A stretch of DNA of 5,792 nt from Psychrilyobacter sp. (GTDB taxonomy: Bacteria; Fusobacteriota; Fusobacteriia; Fusobacteriales; Fusobacteriaceae), in the NCBI GenBank assembly GCA_023145315.1, contig JAGLEA010000032.1, positions 1 through 5,792 on the forward strand. Direction: 5' to 3'. Shown one piece after another: positions 1 to 5,474 of this stretch; position 1 is the stretch's first letter; every line of letters starts with the position of its first letter. The notes under the pieces were generated by a model. That model did not search any database. It saw only the letters and a list, made by a program, of their open reading frames with translations, and was not told where the DNA came from. The position numbers and the translations under genes are program-made.

Positions 1-635
1 TCCATTTTTCTTCTTGTTTTTTCATGCTTCGGAGGATTTTTAGCATATCCAAATGCAACCATATAAGCTAAGTCATACTTACTCATATCTACATCAAATT
101 TTTCTGTTAAAACTTTTTCTGTTTTTTCCTTGTCAAATCCTTCTACAGGACATGAATCTGCACCTATGACAGCACCTGCTGTTAGCATATTTCCCAAAGC
201 GATATATGCTTGTTTCCCAGCCCAGTCTGATAATGTTTTTTCCGTTTCTAACATTTTAAAGTCACTCTCTTGGAATGTTTTGAATACTCCAGTTTTTCCT
301 AAAATTACATCTTCTGGTAACTTTTGAACATCTCTCATGAAATTATTAAGGTGTTCAGAATCATGTCTCATATCAGATTTTCTAGTCAAAACAACTACAT
401 AGTGACTTGCTCCTATTGCTCTATCTCTTCCACCCCATGAAAACTCTGTAATATCTAATTTCATCTTAGGATCTGTAAAAACTAGGAACTGCCAAGGTTC
501 AAAACCAAACGAACTCGGTGATAATCTTCCTGCTTCCATTATAAAATTAAAATCTTCTTCACTAATCTTCTTTTCAATATCAAATTCCTTACATGCATAT
601 CTTGTATTCATTGCTTCTAAAAATTTTGTTTTCAT
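1..635 (-). CDS. NfsB-like NAD(P)H-dependent nitroreductase (3' end cut by window)
   Basis: Predicted FMN-dependent oxidoreductase of the nitroreductase superfamily, cytosolic, likely reducing nitroaromatics, quinones or similar acceptors with NAD(P)H. The 211 complete codons visible run from ATG 635 to position 3 without a stop. E. coli NfsB has 217 residues, so probably only a short tail is missing. Seen: an N-terminal FMN-contact segment around R12 and K16 (NTRYACKEFD), SPSS at 39-42 followed by EPWQF (W48), ASHYVVV at 76-82, and a strongly NfsB-like block WAGKQAYIALGN (138-149) leading to CPVEGFD with E165-G166 at the same numbers as NfsB. A basic KTRR at 206-209 matches the C-terminal FMN-phosphate region. 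The start is supported by AGGAG at 642-646, 6 nt upstream. It lies 34 nt after the old yellow enzyme gene and is probably the third gene of the redox operon. The family is secure; the true substrate is unknown. Confidence 0.9.
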   Translation of the reverse strand, partial: MKTKFLEAMNTRYACKEFDIEKKISEEDFNFIMEAGRLSPSSFGFEPWQFLVFTDPKMKLDITEFSWGGRDRAIGASHYVVVLTRKSDMRHDSEHLNNFMRDVQKLPEDVILGKTGVFKTFQESDFKMLETEKTLSDWAGKQAYIALGNMLTAGAVIGADSCPVEGFDKEKTEKVLTEKFDVDMSKYDLAYMVAFGYAKNPPKHEKTRRKM

Positions 636-669
636 TTTTTTCTCCTATTTATATTTTTTTATTTCTGTA

Positions 670-1749
670 TTAATAGTCTAAATATCCTTTTTCATCCCCA
701 CCGAATAAAGTCGTTGGATCTAACGGTACTAATGGTAAGTCATTCTCTAACTTATGTGGTAAATTTGGATTAGATATAAACGGTCTTCCAAATGCAATTA
801 GATCTGCATAACCTTTTTCTAGTAACTCTTCTCCACTTTCTTTTGTATAATTTCCTGCTACAATTATTTTATTCGTAAATACTTTTCTAAGTTCTATTCT
901 AAAACTTTCTGGAACTACTGGTGCTTCATCCCAATCAGCTTCACTTAGATGAATATACTCGATATTCAACTCTTGACAATATTTGGCTACATCTAAAATA
1001 GCATCTAAAGTATACGGACAATCCATCCCACGATATGTAATAAATGGTGCTAATTTAATTCCTACTTTATTTGCACCTATTTCATCTGATGTGGCTTTTA
1101 AGATCTCCTTTGCAAATCTAGTTCTATTCTCCAAACTTCCACCGTATTCATCAGTTCTGATATTAGAAGGCGTTCTCAAGAATTGATCGATAAGATAACC
1201 ATTTCCACCATGTATCTCAATACCGTCAAATCCTGCTTCTACAGCATTTTTAGAAGCTTTAGCATAGTCAATAACGATTTGTTTTATTTCTTCTGTCTTT
1301 AGAGCTCTAGGCTTTGGACAATCCACCATTTTTCCTGATTCTTCTCCATCTTCCCACATCCATATTTGTGAATCAAAATCTACTTCTGATGGTCCTACAG
1401 TTCTTTCACCGTTATGGAAATATGAGTGTGACATCCTTCCTACGTGCCAAAGTTGAGCAAATGTTATACCATTGTTAGCATGGATTGATTTTGTCACTTT
1501 TTTCCATCCTTCTACCTGTTCTGGTGAATAAATACCAGGAGTAAATGAATATCCTTTTCCTTGCGTAGATATTTGAGTTGCTTCAGAAATAATCATACCT
1601 GCACTAGCTCTTTGCCCGTAATATTTTGCCATCATATCATTAGCTACATCTCCAGGCTGACTTGCACGAGCTCTTGTCATTGGAGCCATTATAATTCTGT
1701 TTTTAAGTTTTTTTCCTGCTAAAATGTTTTCTTCAAATAATTTTTTCAT
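670..1749 (-). CDS. Old Yellow Enzyme family alkene reductase (NemA-like)
   Basis: A 359-residue FMN-containing ene-reductase with a TIM-barrel fold, predicted to reduce activated C=C bonds (enones, maleimides, quinones) or nitro-esters with NAD(P)H. Close in layout to E. coli NemA (365 aa). Seen: MAPMTR at 21-26 with T25 of the classical subgroup; QRASAGMIISEATQIS (46-61); QLWHVGR (99-105) with W101; the substrate-anchoring pair H180/N183 in HGGNGYL followed by proton-donor Y185; RTDEYGGSLENR (198-209); HLSEADW (267-273); phosphate-binding AFGRPFISNP (319-328); and C-terminal FGGDEKGYLDY. The His/Asn pair is as in yeast OYE1, whereas NemA has His/His. Odd point: the usually invariant FMN-contact Arg of the GIRxSP motif is Lys232 (GIKLAP). 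The start at 1749 is chosen over an in-frame ATG at 1794 because AAGGAGT lies 6 nt upstream and the family N-terminus begins MKKLFEENI. Second gene of the putative redox operon. Confidence 0.93.
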   Translation of the reverse strand: MKKLFEENILAGKKLKNRIIMAPMTRARASQPGDVANDMMAKYYGQRASAGMIISEATQISTQGKGYSFTPGIYSPEQVEGWKKVTKSIHANNGITFAQLWHVGRMSHSYFHNGERTVGPSEVDFDSQIWMWEDGEESGKMVDCPKPRALKTEEIKQIVIDYAKASKNAVEAGFDGIEIHGGNGYLIDQFLRTPSNIRTDEYGGSLENRTRFAKEILKATSDEIGANKVGIKLAPFITYRGMDCPYTLDAILDVAKYCQELNIEYIHLSEADWDEAPVVPESFRIELRKVFTNKIIVAGNYTKESGEELLEKGYADLIAFGRPFISNPNLPHKLENDLPLVPLDPTTLFGGDEKGYLDY

Positions 1750-1755
1750 AATTAT

Positions 1756-1762
1756 ACTCCTT
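1756..1762 (-). promoter_or_regulatory. Ribosome binding site deciding the OYE start
   Basis: AAGGAGT on the minus strand, 6 nt before the ATG at 1749. The alternative in-frame ATG at 1794 is preceded by ACTAAATCAG, with no purine-rich match, and would add 15 residues absent from related enzymes. This site therefore fixes the start. Confidence 0.85.
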
Positions 1763-1813
1763 TTTTCATAAAACATATTTTTTTGTATTTTCATCTGATT
1801 TAGTAAGTTATTA

Positions 1814-2098
1814 TTACACTACTTGACTATATTTATTAGCTTCTATAGTTTTTGATAACTCTATTATTTTTTTTATATTTTCTTTAAAGTGCTTTGCTTC
1901 TTTGTGAAATTCTATTGCTTCTAAGCTTTTCCATTCTTCTATGAAAGAATATATTTCTGAGTCTTCTATATCTTTAAATAGTTCATACGATATATTTCCC
2001 TCTTCTTCCTTACTTTTTTCAACCAATACTTTTGCAACTTTTAAAAACTCTTCTAAGTTATCCTTTCCTACTCTAATTTTTGCTATTATATTTATCAT
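1814..2098 (-). CDS. ABM-domain protein, putative quinol monooxygenase (YgiN-like)
   Basis: A 94-residue single-domain protein of the antibiotic-biosynthesis-monooxygenase (dimeric alpha/beta barrel) superfamily. Seen: N-terminal beta strand MINIIAKIRVG; helix NLEEFLKVAKVLVEKSK (about 14-30); the family signature EEEGNISYELFKD (31-43); a strand with YSFIEEWKS (50-58); then AIEFHKEAKHF (61-71), carrying the usual H65 and H70. Length matches the family (about 95-105 aa). Members act without metal or flavin on quinols, or have unknown substrates, so the exact activity here is inferred. AGGAGG at 2104-2109 lies 5 nt before the ATG. It is the first gene after the regulator and its palindrome, and 64 nt separate it from the old yellow enzyme gene. 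Pairing with flavin reductases suggests quinone or electrophile redox handling. Confidence 0.85.
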   Translation of the reverse strand: MINIIAKIRVGKDNLEEFLKVAKVLVEKSKEEEGNISYELFKDIEDSEIYSFIEEWKSLEAIEFHKEAKHFKENIKKIIELSKTIEANKYSQVV

Positions 2099-2148
2099 TT
2101 GTTCCTCCTATTTTGATTTTTTTCTTCTTTCTTTTTTATATCTATAAT

Positions 2149-2163
2149 ATTATATATATTATA
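2149..2163 (-). promoter_or_regulatory. Candidate -10 elements for the redox operon
   Basis: Two minus-strand TATAAT hexamers, at 2158-2163 and 2149-2154, lie in an AT-rich stretch upstream of the ABM gene. With the first one, transcription would start near 2151 and leave a purine-rich leader of about 53 nt. At a 17-nt spacing the -35 position (2181-2186) reads TATAAT, not TTGACA, which suggests dependence on an activator. A further TATAAT at 2181-2186 could itself be a -10, with only AAAAAT at its -35. Composition makes chance TATAAT matches likely here, so the choice among them is tentative. Confidence 0.5.
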
Positions 2164-2184
2164 ATTTAATTTCCTTTTATATTA

Positions 2185-2200
2185 TACGACAACTGTCGCA
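2185..2200 (-). promoter_or_regulatory. Candidate Crp/Fnr-type operator palindrome
   Basis: The minus strand reads TGCGACAGTTGTCGTA. This is a 16-bp imperfect palindrome with an uninterrupted core CGACA-GT-TGTCG and the Crp-like layout pentamer-N6-pentamer (TGCGA and TCGTA, one mismatch between arms; compare TGTGA-N6-TCACA). It begins one base after the regulator's stop codon, and its G+C-rich core stands out in an AT-rich gap. The stem is too short and lacks a T-run, so it is not a terminator. Binding by the neighbouring regulator is inferred from position and symmetry. No similar site is visible in the regulator's own promoter region. Confidence 0.6.
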
Positions 2201-2201
2201 A

Positions 2202-2870
2202 CTATTTTTTAAATTTTTCCTTATATTCTTCTAATTTCGCTTGATCTTTTATAGAGAATTTTGTATTTGTTTTCTCTATAATCCCTTTTTCTATAAATTT
2301 TTTCAAAAACCTTTGAAGTGTTCTTAAATTTATATTAAGATGCTCTGAAACTTCCTTAGAAGTTTTCATATTTATTATTTTTTTCTTTTCTAAATACTTA
2401 ATAAAAAATTCTTCATCTGAATATATACTTTTTAGTAATAAGTTATTAAATTCCTTAAAATGGTCTTCTACTCCCATAGTTATAATCTTTTCAAGAACAG
2501 CTACTTTACCATCAAATTCTAAATCTAAAACTCGTTCTAATGGTAGGTATGCTACTAATGAATCTTCTTTTATAATAACATCTACATCAAAAGGTCTAAA
2601 TCTTTCTGGAGATTCTTTATTTGAGAGGGAAAAGTTTAACCCTGGAATCTCCCCTTTAAAAAAATTTCTATAAAACTCCCTTCCCTCAGGAGTATATATT
2701 ACATGTTGAGTTTTACCCTCTATTAAAAAGTAGGAGTTAAAGTTTTTAAATCGTTCGTAATAAATAGAAGTCCCTTTTGAAAGTTTTTCAATAGACATTA
2801 GATCTTCAAATTCAGTTCCTATTAATTCTTTAAAATTTATTTTTTCTAATATCTCTGCTTTAGTTATCAT
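2202..2870 (-). CDS. Crp/Fnr-superfamily transcriptional regulator
   Basis: A 222-residue predicted DNA-binding regulator: N-terminal cupin-like sensor domain (about 20-115), a long dimerisation helix (about 118-148), and a C-terminal winged helix-turn-helix (about 152-208). Seen: GEIPGL at 73-78 recalls the GE(L/I) turn of cNMP domains, but the following phosphate-binding Arg-Ser/Ala signature is absent, so cAMP binding is unlikely. There is no cysteine anywhere, which rules out an Fnr-type iron-sulfur cluster or thiol switch. The HTH is TSKEVSEHLNI (170-180) with recognition helix NLRTLQRFLKKF (181-192). At the positions of CRP Arg180/Glu181/Arg185 it has Leu182/Arg183/Arg187. The ATG at 2870 is preferred (see the RBS entry). 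It is transcribed toward the redox genes with a 103-nt gap and no terminator, so read-through is possible. The superfamily call rests mainly on the wHTH and overall layout; the ligand is unknown. Confidence 0.82.
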   Translation of the reverse strand: MITKAEILEKINFKELIGTEFEDLMSIEKLSKGTSIYYERFKNFNSYFLIEGKTQHVIYTPEGREFYRNFFKGEIPGLNFSLSNKESPERFRPFDVDVIIKEDSLVAYLPLERVLDLEFDGKVAVLEKIITMGVEDHFKEFNNLLLKSIYSDEEFFIKYLEKKKIINMKTSKEVSEHLNINLRTLQRFLKKFIEKGIIEKTNTKFSIKDQAKLEEYKEKFKK

Positions 2871-2876
2871 GAACAC

Positions 2877-2882
2877 TTCCTT
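2877..2882 (-). promoter_or_regulatory. Ribosome binding site deciding the regulator start
   Basis: AAGGAA on the minus strand lies 6 nt before the ATG at 2870. An in-frame GTG at 2876 directly abuts this site with no spacing, so the ATG two codons downstream is the more credible start. Confidence 0.7.
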
Positions 2883-2914
2883 ATTTTATATAAAAATTTG
2901 TTTTTCTTTTCTTT

Positions 2915-2920
2915 ATAATA
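2915..2920 (-). promoter_or_regulatory. Candidate extended -10 promoter of the regulator gene
   Basis: The minus strand reads TGGTATTAT, an extended -10 (TGn plus TATTAT, 5/6 to consensus), placing a start near 2908 and a leader of about 38 nt. The best -35 is TTGAAT inside the upstream terminator hairpin at a long 19-nt spacing, so recognition would rely on the TG extension. No Crp-like palindrome is visible around it. Confidence 0.45.
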
Positions 2921-2924
2921 CCAC

Positions 2925-2953
2925 AAAAGGAGTTGAAAAATTCAACTCCTTTT
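2925..2953 (-). terminator. Intrinsic terminator after pyk
   Basis: A perfect 13-bp inverted repeat, AAAAGGAGTTGAA and TTCAACTCCTTTT, with a 3-nt loop. It begins 14 nt after the pyk stop codon. On the minus strand the 3' arm ends in TTTT followed by GTGG, so the T-run is short and lies within the A-T base of the stem. It separates the accA-pfkA-pyk operon from the downstream regulator. Confidence 0.85.
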
Positions 2954-2967
2954 AGTTTAATTTATAA

Positions 2968-4398
2968 TTACTTTATTGTGATTACTTTTAAAGTATTTGT
3001 AGTTCCTGGCTTATATAATTCTTCTCCTGCAGATAATACTACGATATCTCCTGCAACTGCTCCTACATATCTCTTTGCTACAATTTGTGCAAATTTTTCA
3101 AATGATTCTATAGTTCCAGAGTTATCACAGATAGCTTTATCCGTGTTCATAATTGGATACACACCTTTTGTTAATAATAATTGACGTGCTGTAGTCTCAT
3201 TATTTGTTAATGCTACGATATGTGCTGATGGGAAATATTTTCTAAGATTTCTTGCTGCTCTACCTGTTTCAGTTGCAACAAATAATAATTTTGCATCTAA
3301 AGTTTCAGATACTTCTACAGTTCCTTTTGATACTGCTTCTGTTACTGTCATTTCACCACTATAATCATGATGAACATATCCCATTACAGAATCAGTTTTT
3401 TTACAAATTTGAGCCATAGTCTGTACTGCTTCTACAGGATATTTACCTTTTGCTGTTTCTCCAGAAAGCATTACTGCGTCTGTACCATCTAATATTGCGT
3501 TAGCTACATCTCCTGCTTCTGCTCTAGTTGGTCTTGGATTTTGGATCATTGAATCTAGCATTTGAGTTGCTGTAATTACCATTTTACCAGCTTCATTACA
3601 CTTATCAATCATCATTTTTTGTGCAAATGGTACTTCTTCTACAGGTATCTCTACTCCTAAATCTCCTCTAGCTACCATGATTGCATCAGATAATTCTAAT
3701 ATTTCATCAAAGTTATCTACTCCCTCTTGATTCTCTATTTTAGAGATAATTTGAATTGCTGCTCCACCATTATCTACTAATACTTTTCTTACTGCTCTTA
3801 CATCATCAGCTTTTCTTATAAATGAAGCTGCTACGAAATCAACACCTTGCTCACAACCAAATTTAAGGTCATTAATATCTTTTTCAGATAAAGCAGGTAA
3901 GTTTACAGATACATTTGGTAAGTTTACACCTTTATTTTCTCCTAAAGCTCCTGTATTATTTACAGTACAGATAACTTTGTTTCCTTCTACACCTGTAACA
4001 GTAAGTCCTACTAAACCGTCATCTAATAAGATTATGTTTCCAGCTTTTAAGTCCTCTGTTAATCCTTTATAAGTTACTGCAACAGTATCTTTATTTCCTA
4101 TAACAGTTTCATCTGTTGTAATTGTAAAAACTTGTCCTGCTTCTAAAATTACATCATTTCCACCTTCTAATTTAATCGTTCTAATTTCAGGTCCTTTTGT
4201 ATCTAACAAGATCGCAGCCATAGTACCTGTTTCTTTTACTACCTCTCTCATAGTTTCTATTCTTCCACCATGCTCTTCATAGTTACCGTGTGAGAAGTTT
4301 AATCTCATTACATTCATCCCAGCATTTAATAGGTTTGTTAACATCTCTTTTGATTCTGATTTTGGTCCAATTGTACATACGATTTTAGTTTTTTTCAT
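2968..4398 (-). CDS. pyk: Pyruvate kinase (PykF type)
   Basis: Converts phosphoenolpyruvate and ADP to pyruvate and ATP, the last step of glycolysis, in the cytosol. At 476 residues it is close to E. coli PykF (470) and collinear with it. Seen: MKKTKIVCTIGPKS; metal/nucleotide site MRLNFSHG (31-38, with R32, N34, S36); LLDTKGPEIRT (64-74, D66); a B domain about 70-170; the active-site signature IISKIENQEGV with K220 and E222; VARGDLGVEIP with D246; and VITATQMLDSM with T278, all at PykF numbering. The C domain (about 345-476) keeps the TGRAARNLRKYFP helix and a GTTNT loop near 465-469, as expected of the fructose-1,6-bisphosphate-activated class. AGGAGG at 4407-4412 is 8 nt before the ATG. 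It is the last gene of the accA-pfkA-pyk operon, followed by a terminator. Confidence 0.98.
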   Translation of the reverse strand: MKKTKIVCTIGPKSESKEMLTNLLNAGMNVMRLNFSHGNYEEHGGRIETMREVVKETGTMAAILLDTKGPEIRTIKLEGGNDVILEAGQVFTITTDETVIGNKDTVAVTYKGLTEDLKAGNIILLDDGLVGLTVTGVEGNKVICTVNNTGALGENKGVNLPNVSVNLPALSEKDINDLKFGCEQGVDFVAASFIRKADDVRAVRKVLVDNGGAAIQIISKIENQEGVDNFDEILELSDAIMVARGDLGVEIPVEEVPFAQKMMIDKCNEAGKMVITATQMLDSMIQNPRPTRAEAGDVANAILDGTDAVMLSGETAKGKYPVEAVQTMAQICKKTDSVMGYVHHDYSGEMTVTEAVSKGTVEVSETLDAKLLFVATETGRAARNLRKYFPSAHIVALTNNETTARQLLLTKGVYPIMNTDKAICDNSGTIESFEKFAQIVAKRYVGAVAGDIVVLSAGEELYKPGTTNTLKVITIK

Positions 4399-4475
4399 TT
4401 TTAAATCCTCCTAAATAATTCTATCTATATTAATACTTAATTGTAGTATCATCTTTTTAGTTTTTACTCTATCTA
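4399..4475 (-). other. pfkA-pyk intergenic gap, no clear promoter
   Basis: This 77-nt gap holds the pyk Shine-Dalgarno AGGAGG (4407-4412), a weak 5-bp inverted repeat ATACT/AGTAT (4433-4449) and a repeated ATAGATAGA-like motif at both ends. I see neither a convincing -35/-10 pair nor a terminator, so pyk is most likely co-transcribed with pfkA. Confidence 0.5.
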
Positions 4476-5444
4476 TTATAAAGATAAAATATGAGCTAGT
4501 TCTGTATCTTTTCTTTTTTGTGTTTTGTCTTCTATACCGTTCCATGCATGATCTATAAATTTAGTAACTATTTTATTACTAACTGAACAAATCATCCTTC
4601 CACTCTCTCCTGCCATTAGTTCTTTTACAGCCTTTGCTCCCATCTTAGTAGCCAATACTCTATCAAATGCAGAAGGTGCTCCACCTCTTTGAGTATGTCC
4701 TAATACAGTTATTCTTAATTCTGTGTTAACCAATTCTTTTAACTCTTTTCCTAATTCATATGCTGAACCTACACCTTCAGAAACTAATATTATATCGTGT
4801 AGTTTTCCTGCTTCCCTTCTTAATTTTATTACTCTTGCTAATTCTTCTAAATTACAATTATCTTCAGGAATTAAAAAACCATCTCCACCTGCTGCTAATG
4901 AGGCATATAGTGCTAAATCTCCAGCATCTCTTCCCATAACTTCTACTAAATATGTTCTTTCATGAGATGTTGCTGTATCTCTTAATCTTACCATAGCTTC
5001 TATGATTATATTTAAAGTTGTATCATATCCTATTGTGTAGTCTGTTCCTATTATGTCGTTATCAATAGTTCCAGGTATTCCTATTACTTTAATTCCATGT
5101 TCTTTATATAAAAGATCTGCTCCATGAAATGATCCATCTCCACCTATTACTATTAGACCTTCAATCTCGTTTGCTTTTAAGTTTGCTGCTGCCTTTGCTC
5201 TTACTTCTGGATCTTTAAATTCTGGTAATCTAGCACTTAGTAGTACCGTACCTCCTCTATCTATTATTCCACTAACATCTTTTCCAGATAGTTTAAATAT
5301 GTCATTCTCTACCATTCCTTTGTATCCTCTTCTAATTCCAAATACTTCAATTCCTTGATAGATTGCAAATTTAGTTGCTGACCTTATTGCTGCATTCATT
5401 CCTGGTGCGTCACCACCACTTGTTAAAATAGCTATTTTTTTCAT
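4476..5444 (-). CDS. pfkA: ATP-dependent 6-phosphofructokinase
   Basis: Phosphorylates fructose 6-phosphate to fructose 1,6-bisphosphate, the committed step of glycolysis; 322 residues, the usual length for bacterial PfkA (about 320). Seen: GGDAPGMNAAIR (10-21); SARLPEF with R72; GGDGS (101-105, D103); PGTIDND (124-130) with catalytic D128; VEVMGRDAGDLA (167-178) with R163 and R172; SEGV (222-225); and LGHTQRGG with H250 and R253. Gly in GGDGS and PGTIDND, not GGDDS and PKTIDND, marks the ATP-dependent rather than pyrophosphate-dependent class. Effector-site residues differ from E. coli: R25 is K25, R54 is Gly and E187 is Asp (D188); R21 and R154 (here R155) are kept. AAAGGAGT at 5453-5460 lies 8 nt before the ATG. 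It sits 30 nt after accA. Its product feeds forward to pyruvate kinase encoded next door. Confidence 0.98.
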   Translation of the reverse strand: MKKIAILTSGGDAPGMNAAIRSATKFAIYQGIEVFGIRRGYKGMVENDIFKLSGKDVSGIIDRGGTVLLSARLPEFKDPEVRAKAAANLKANEIEGLIVIGGDGSFHGADLLYKEHGIKVIGIPGTIDNDIIGTDYTIGYDTTLNIIIEAMVRLRDTATSHERTYLVEVMGRDAGDLALYASLAAGGDGFLIPEDNCNLEELARVIKLRREAGKLHDIILVSEGVGSAYELGKELKELVNTELRITVLGHTQRGGAPSAFDRVLATKMGAKAVKELMAGESGRMICSVSNKIVTKFIDHAWNGIEDKTQKRKDTELAHILSL

Positions 5445-5474
5445 ATTTAAACACTCCTTTAAGAATTTTATATA

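Noticed and set aside
1750..1794. In-frame upstream ATG at 1794 giving a 374-residue Old Yellow Enzyme
   Set aside because: No ribosome binding site precedes it and the 15 added residues do not resemble family N-termini; the ATG at 1749 has AAGGAGT at ideal spacing.
1941..2147. Plus-strand open frame with a hydrophobic, Phe/Ser-rich product
   Set aside because: It overlaps the well-supported ABM gene, lacks a ribosome binding site, and its composition is that of antisense AT-rich coding DNA. The same applies to plus-strand frames at 130-327, 983-1186, 2933-3184 and 4723-4965.
2143..2154. Perfect 12-bp palindrome TATAATATTATA
   Set aside because: Made only of A and T within an AT-rich leader, so chance is a sufficient explanation; it may simply reflect -10 sequences.
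2099..2201. Riboswitch or attenuator in the leader of the redox operon
   Set aside because: The leader is short and A/G-rich with no multi-stem structure; the only G+C-rich symmetry is the 16-bp palindrome, better read as a protein-binding site.
2871..2876. GTG start for the regulator at 2876
   Set aside because: The AAGGAA site directly abuts it with no spacing; the ATG at 2870 has 6 nt spacing.
4433..4449. Inverted repeat ATACT/AGTAT in the pfkA-pyk gap as a terminator or attenuator
   Set aside because: Only a 5-bp A/T-rich stem with a 7-nt loop and no T-run.
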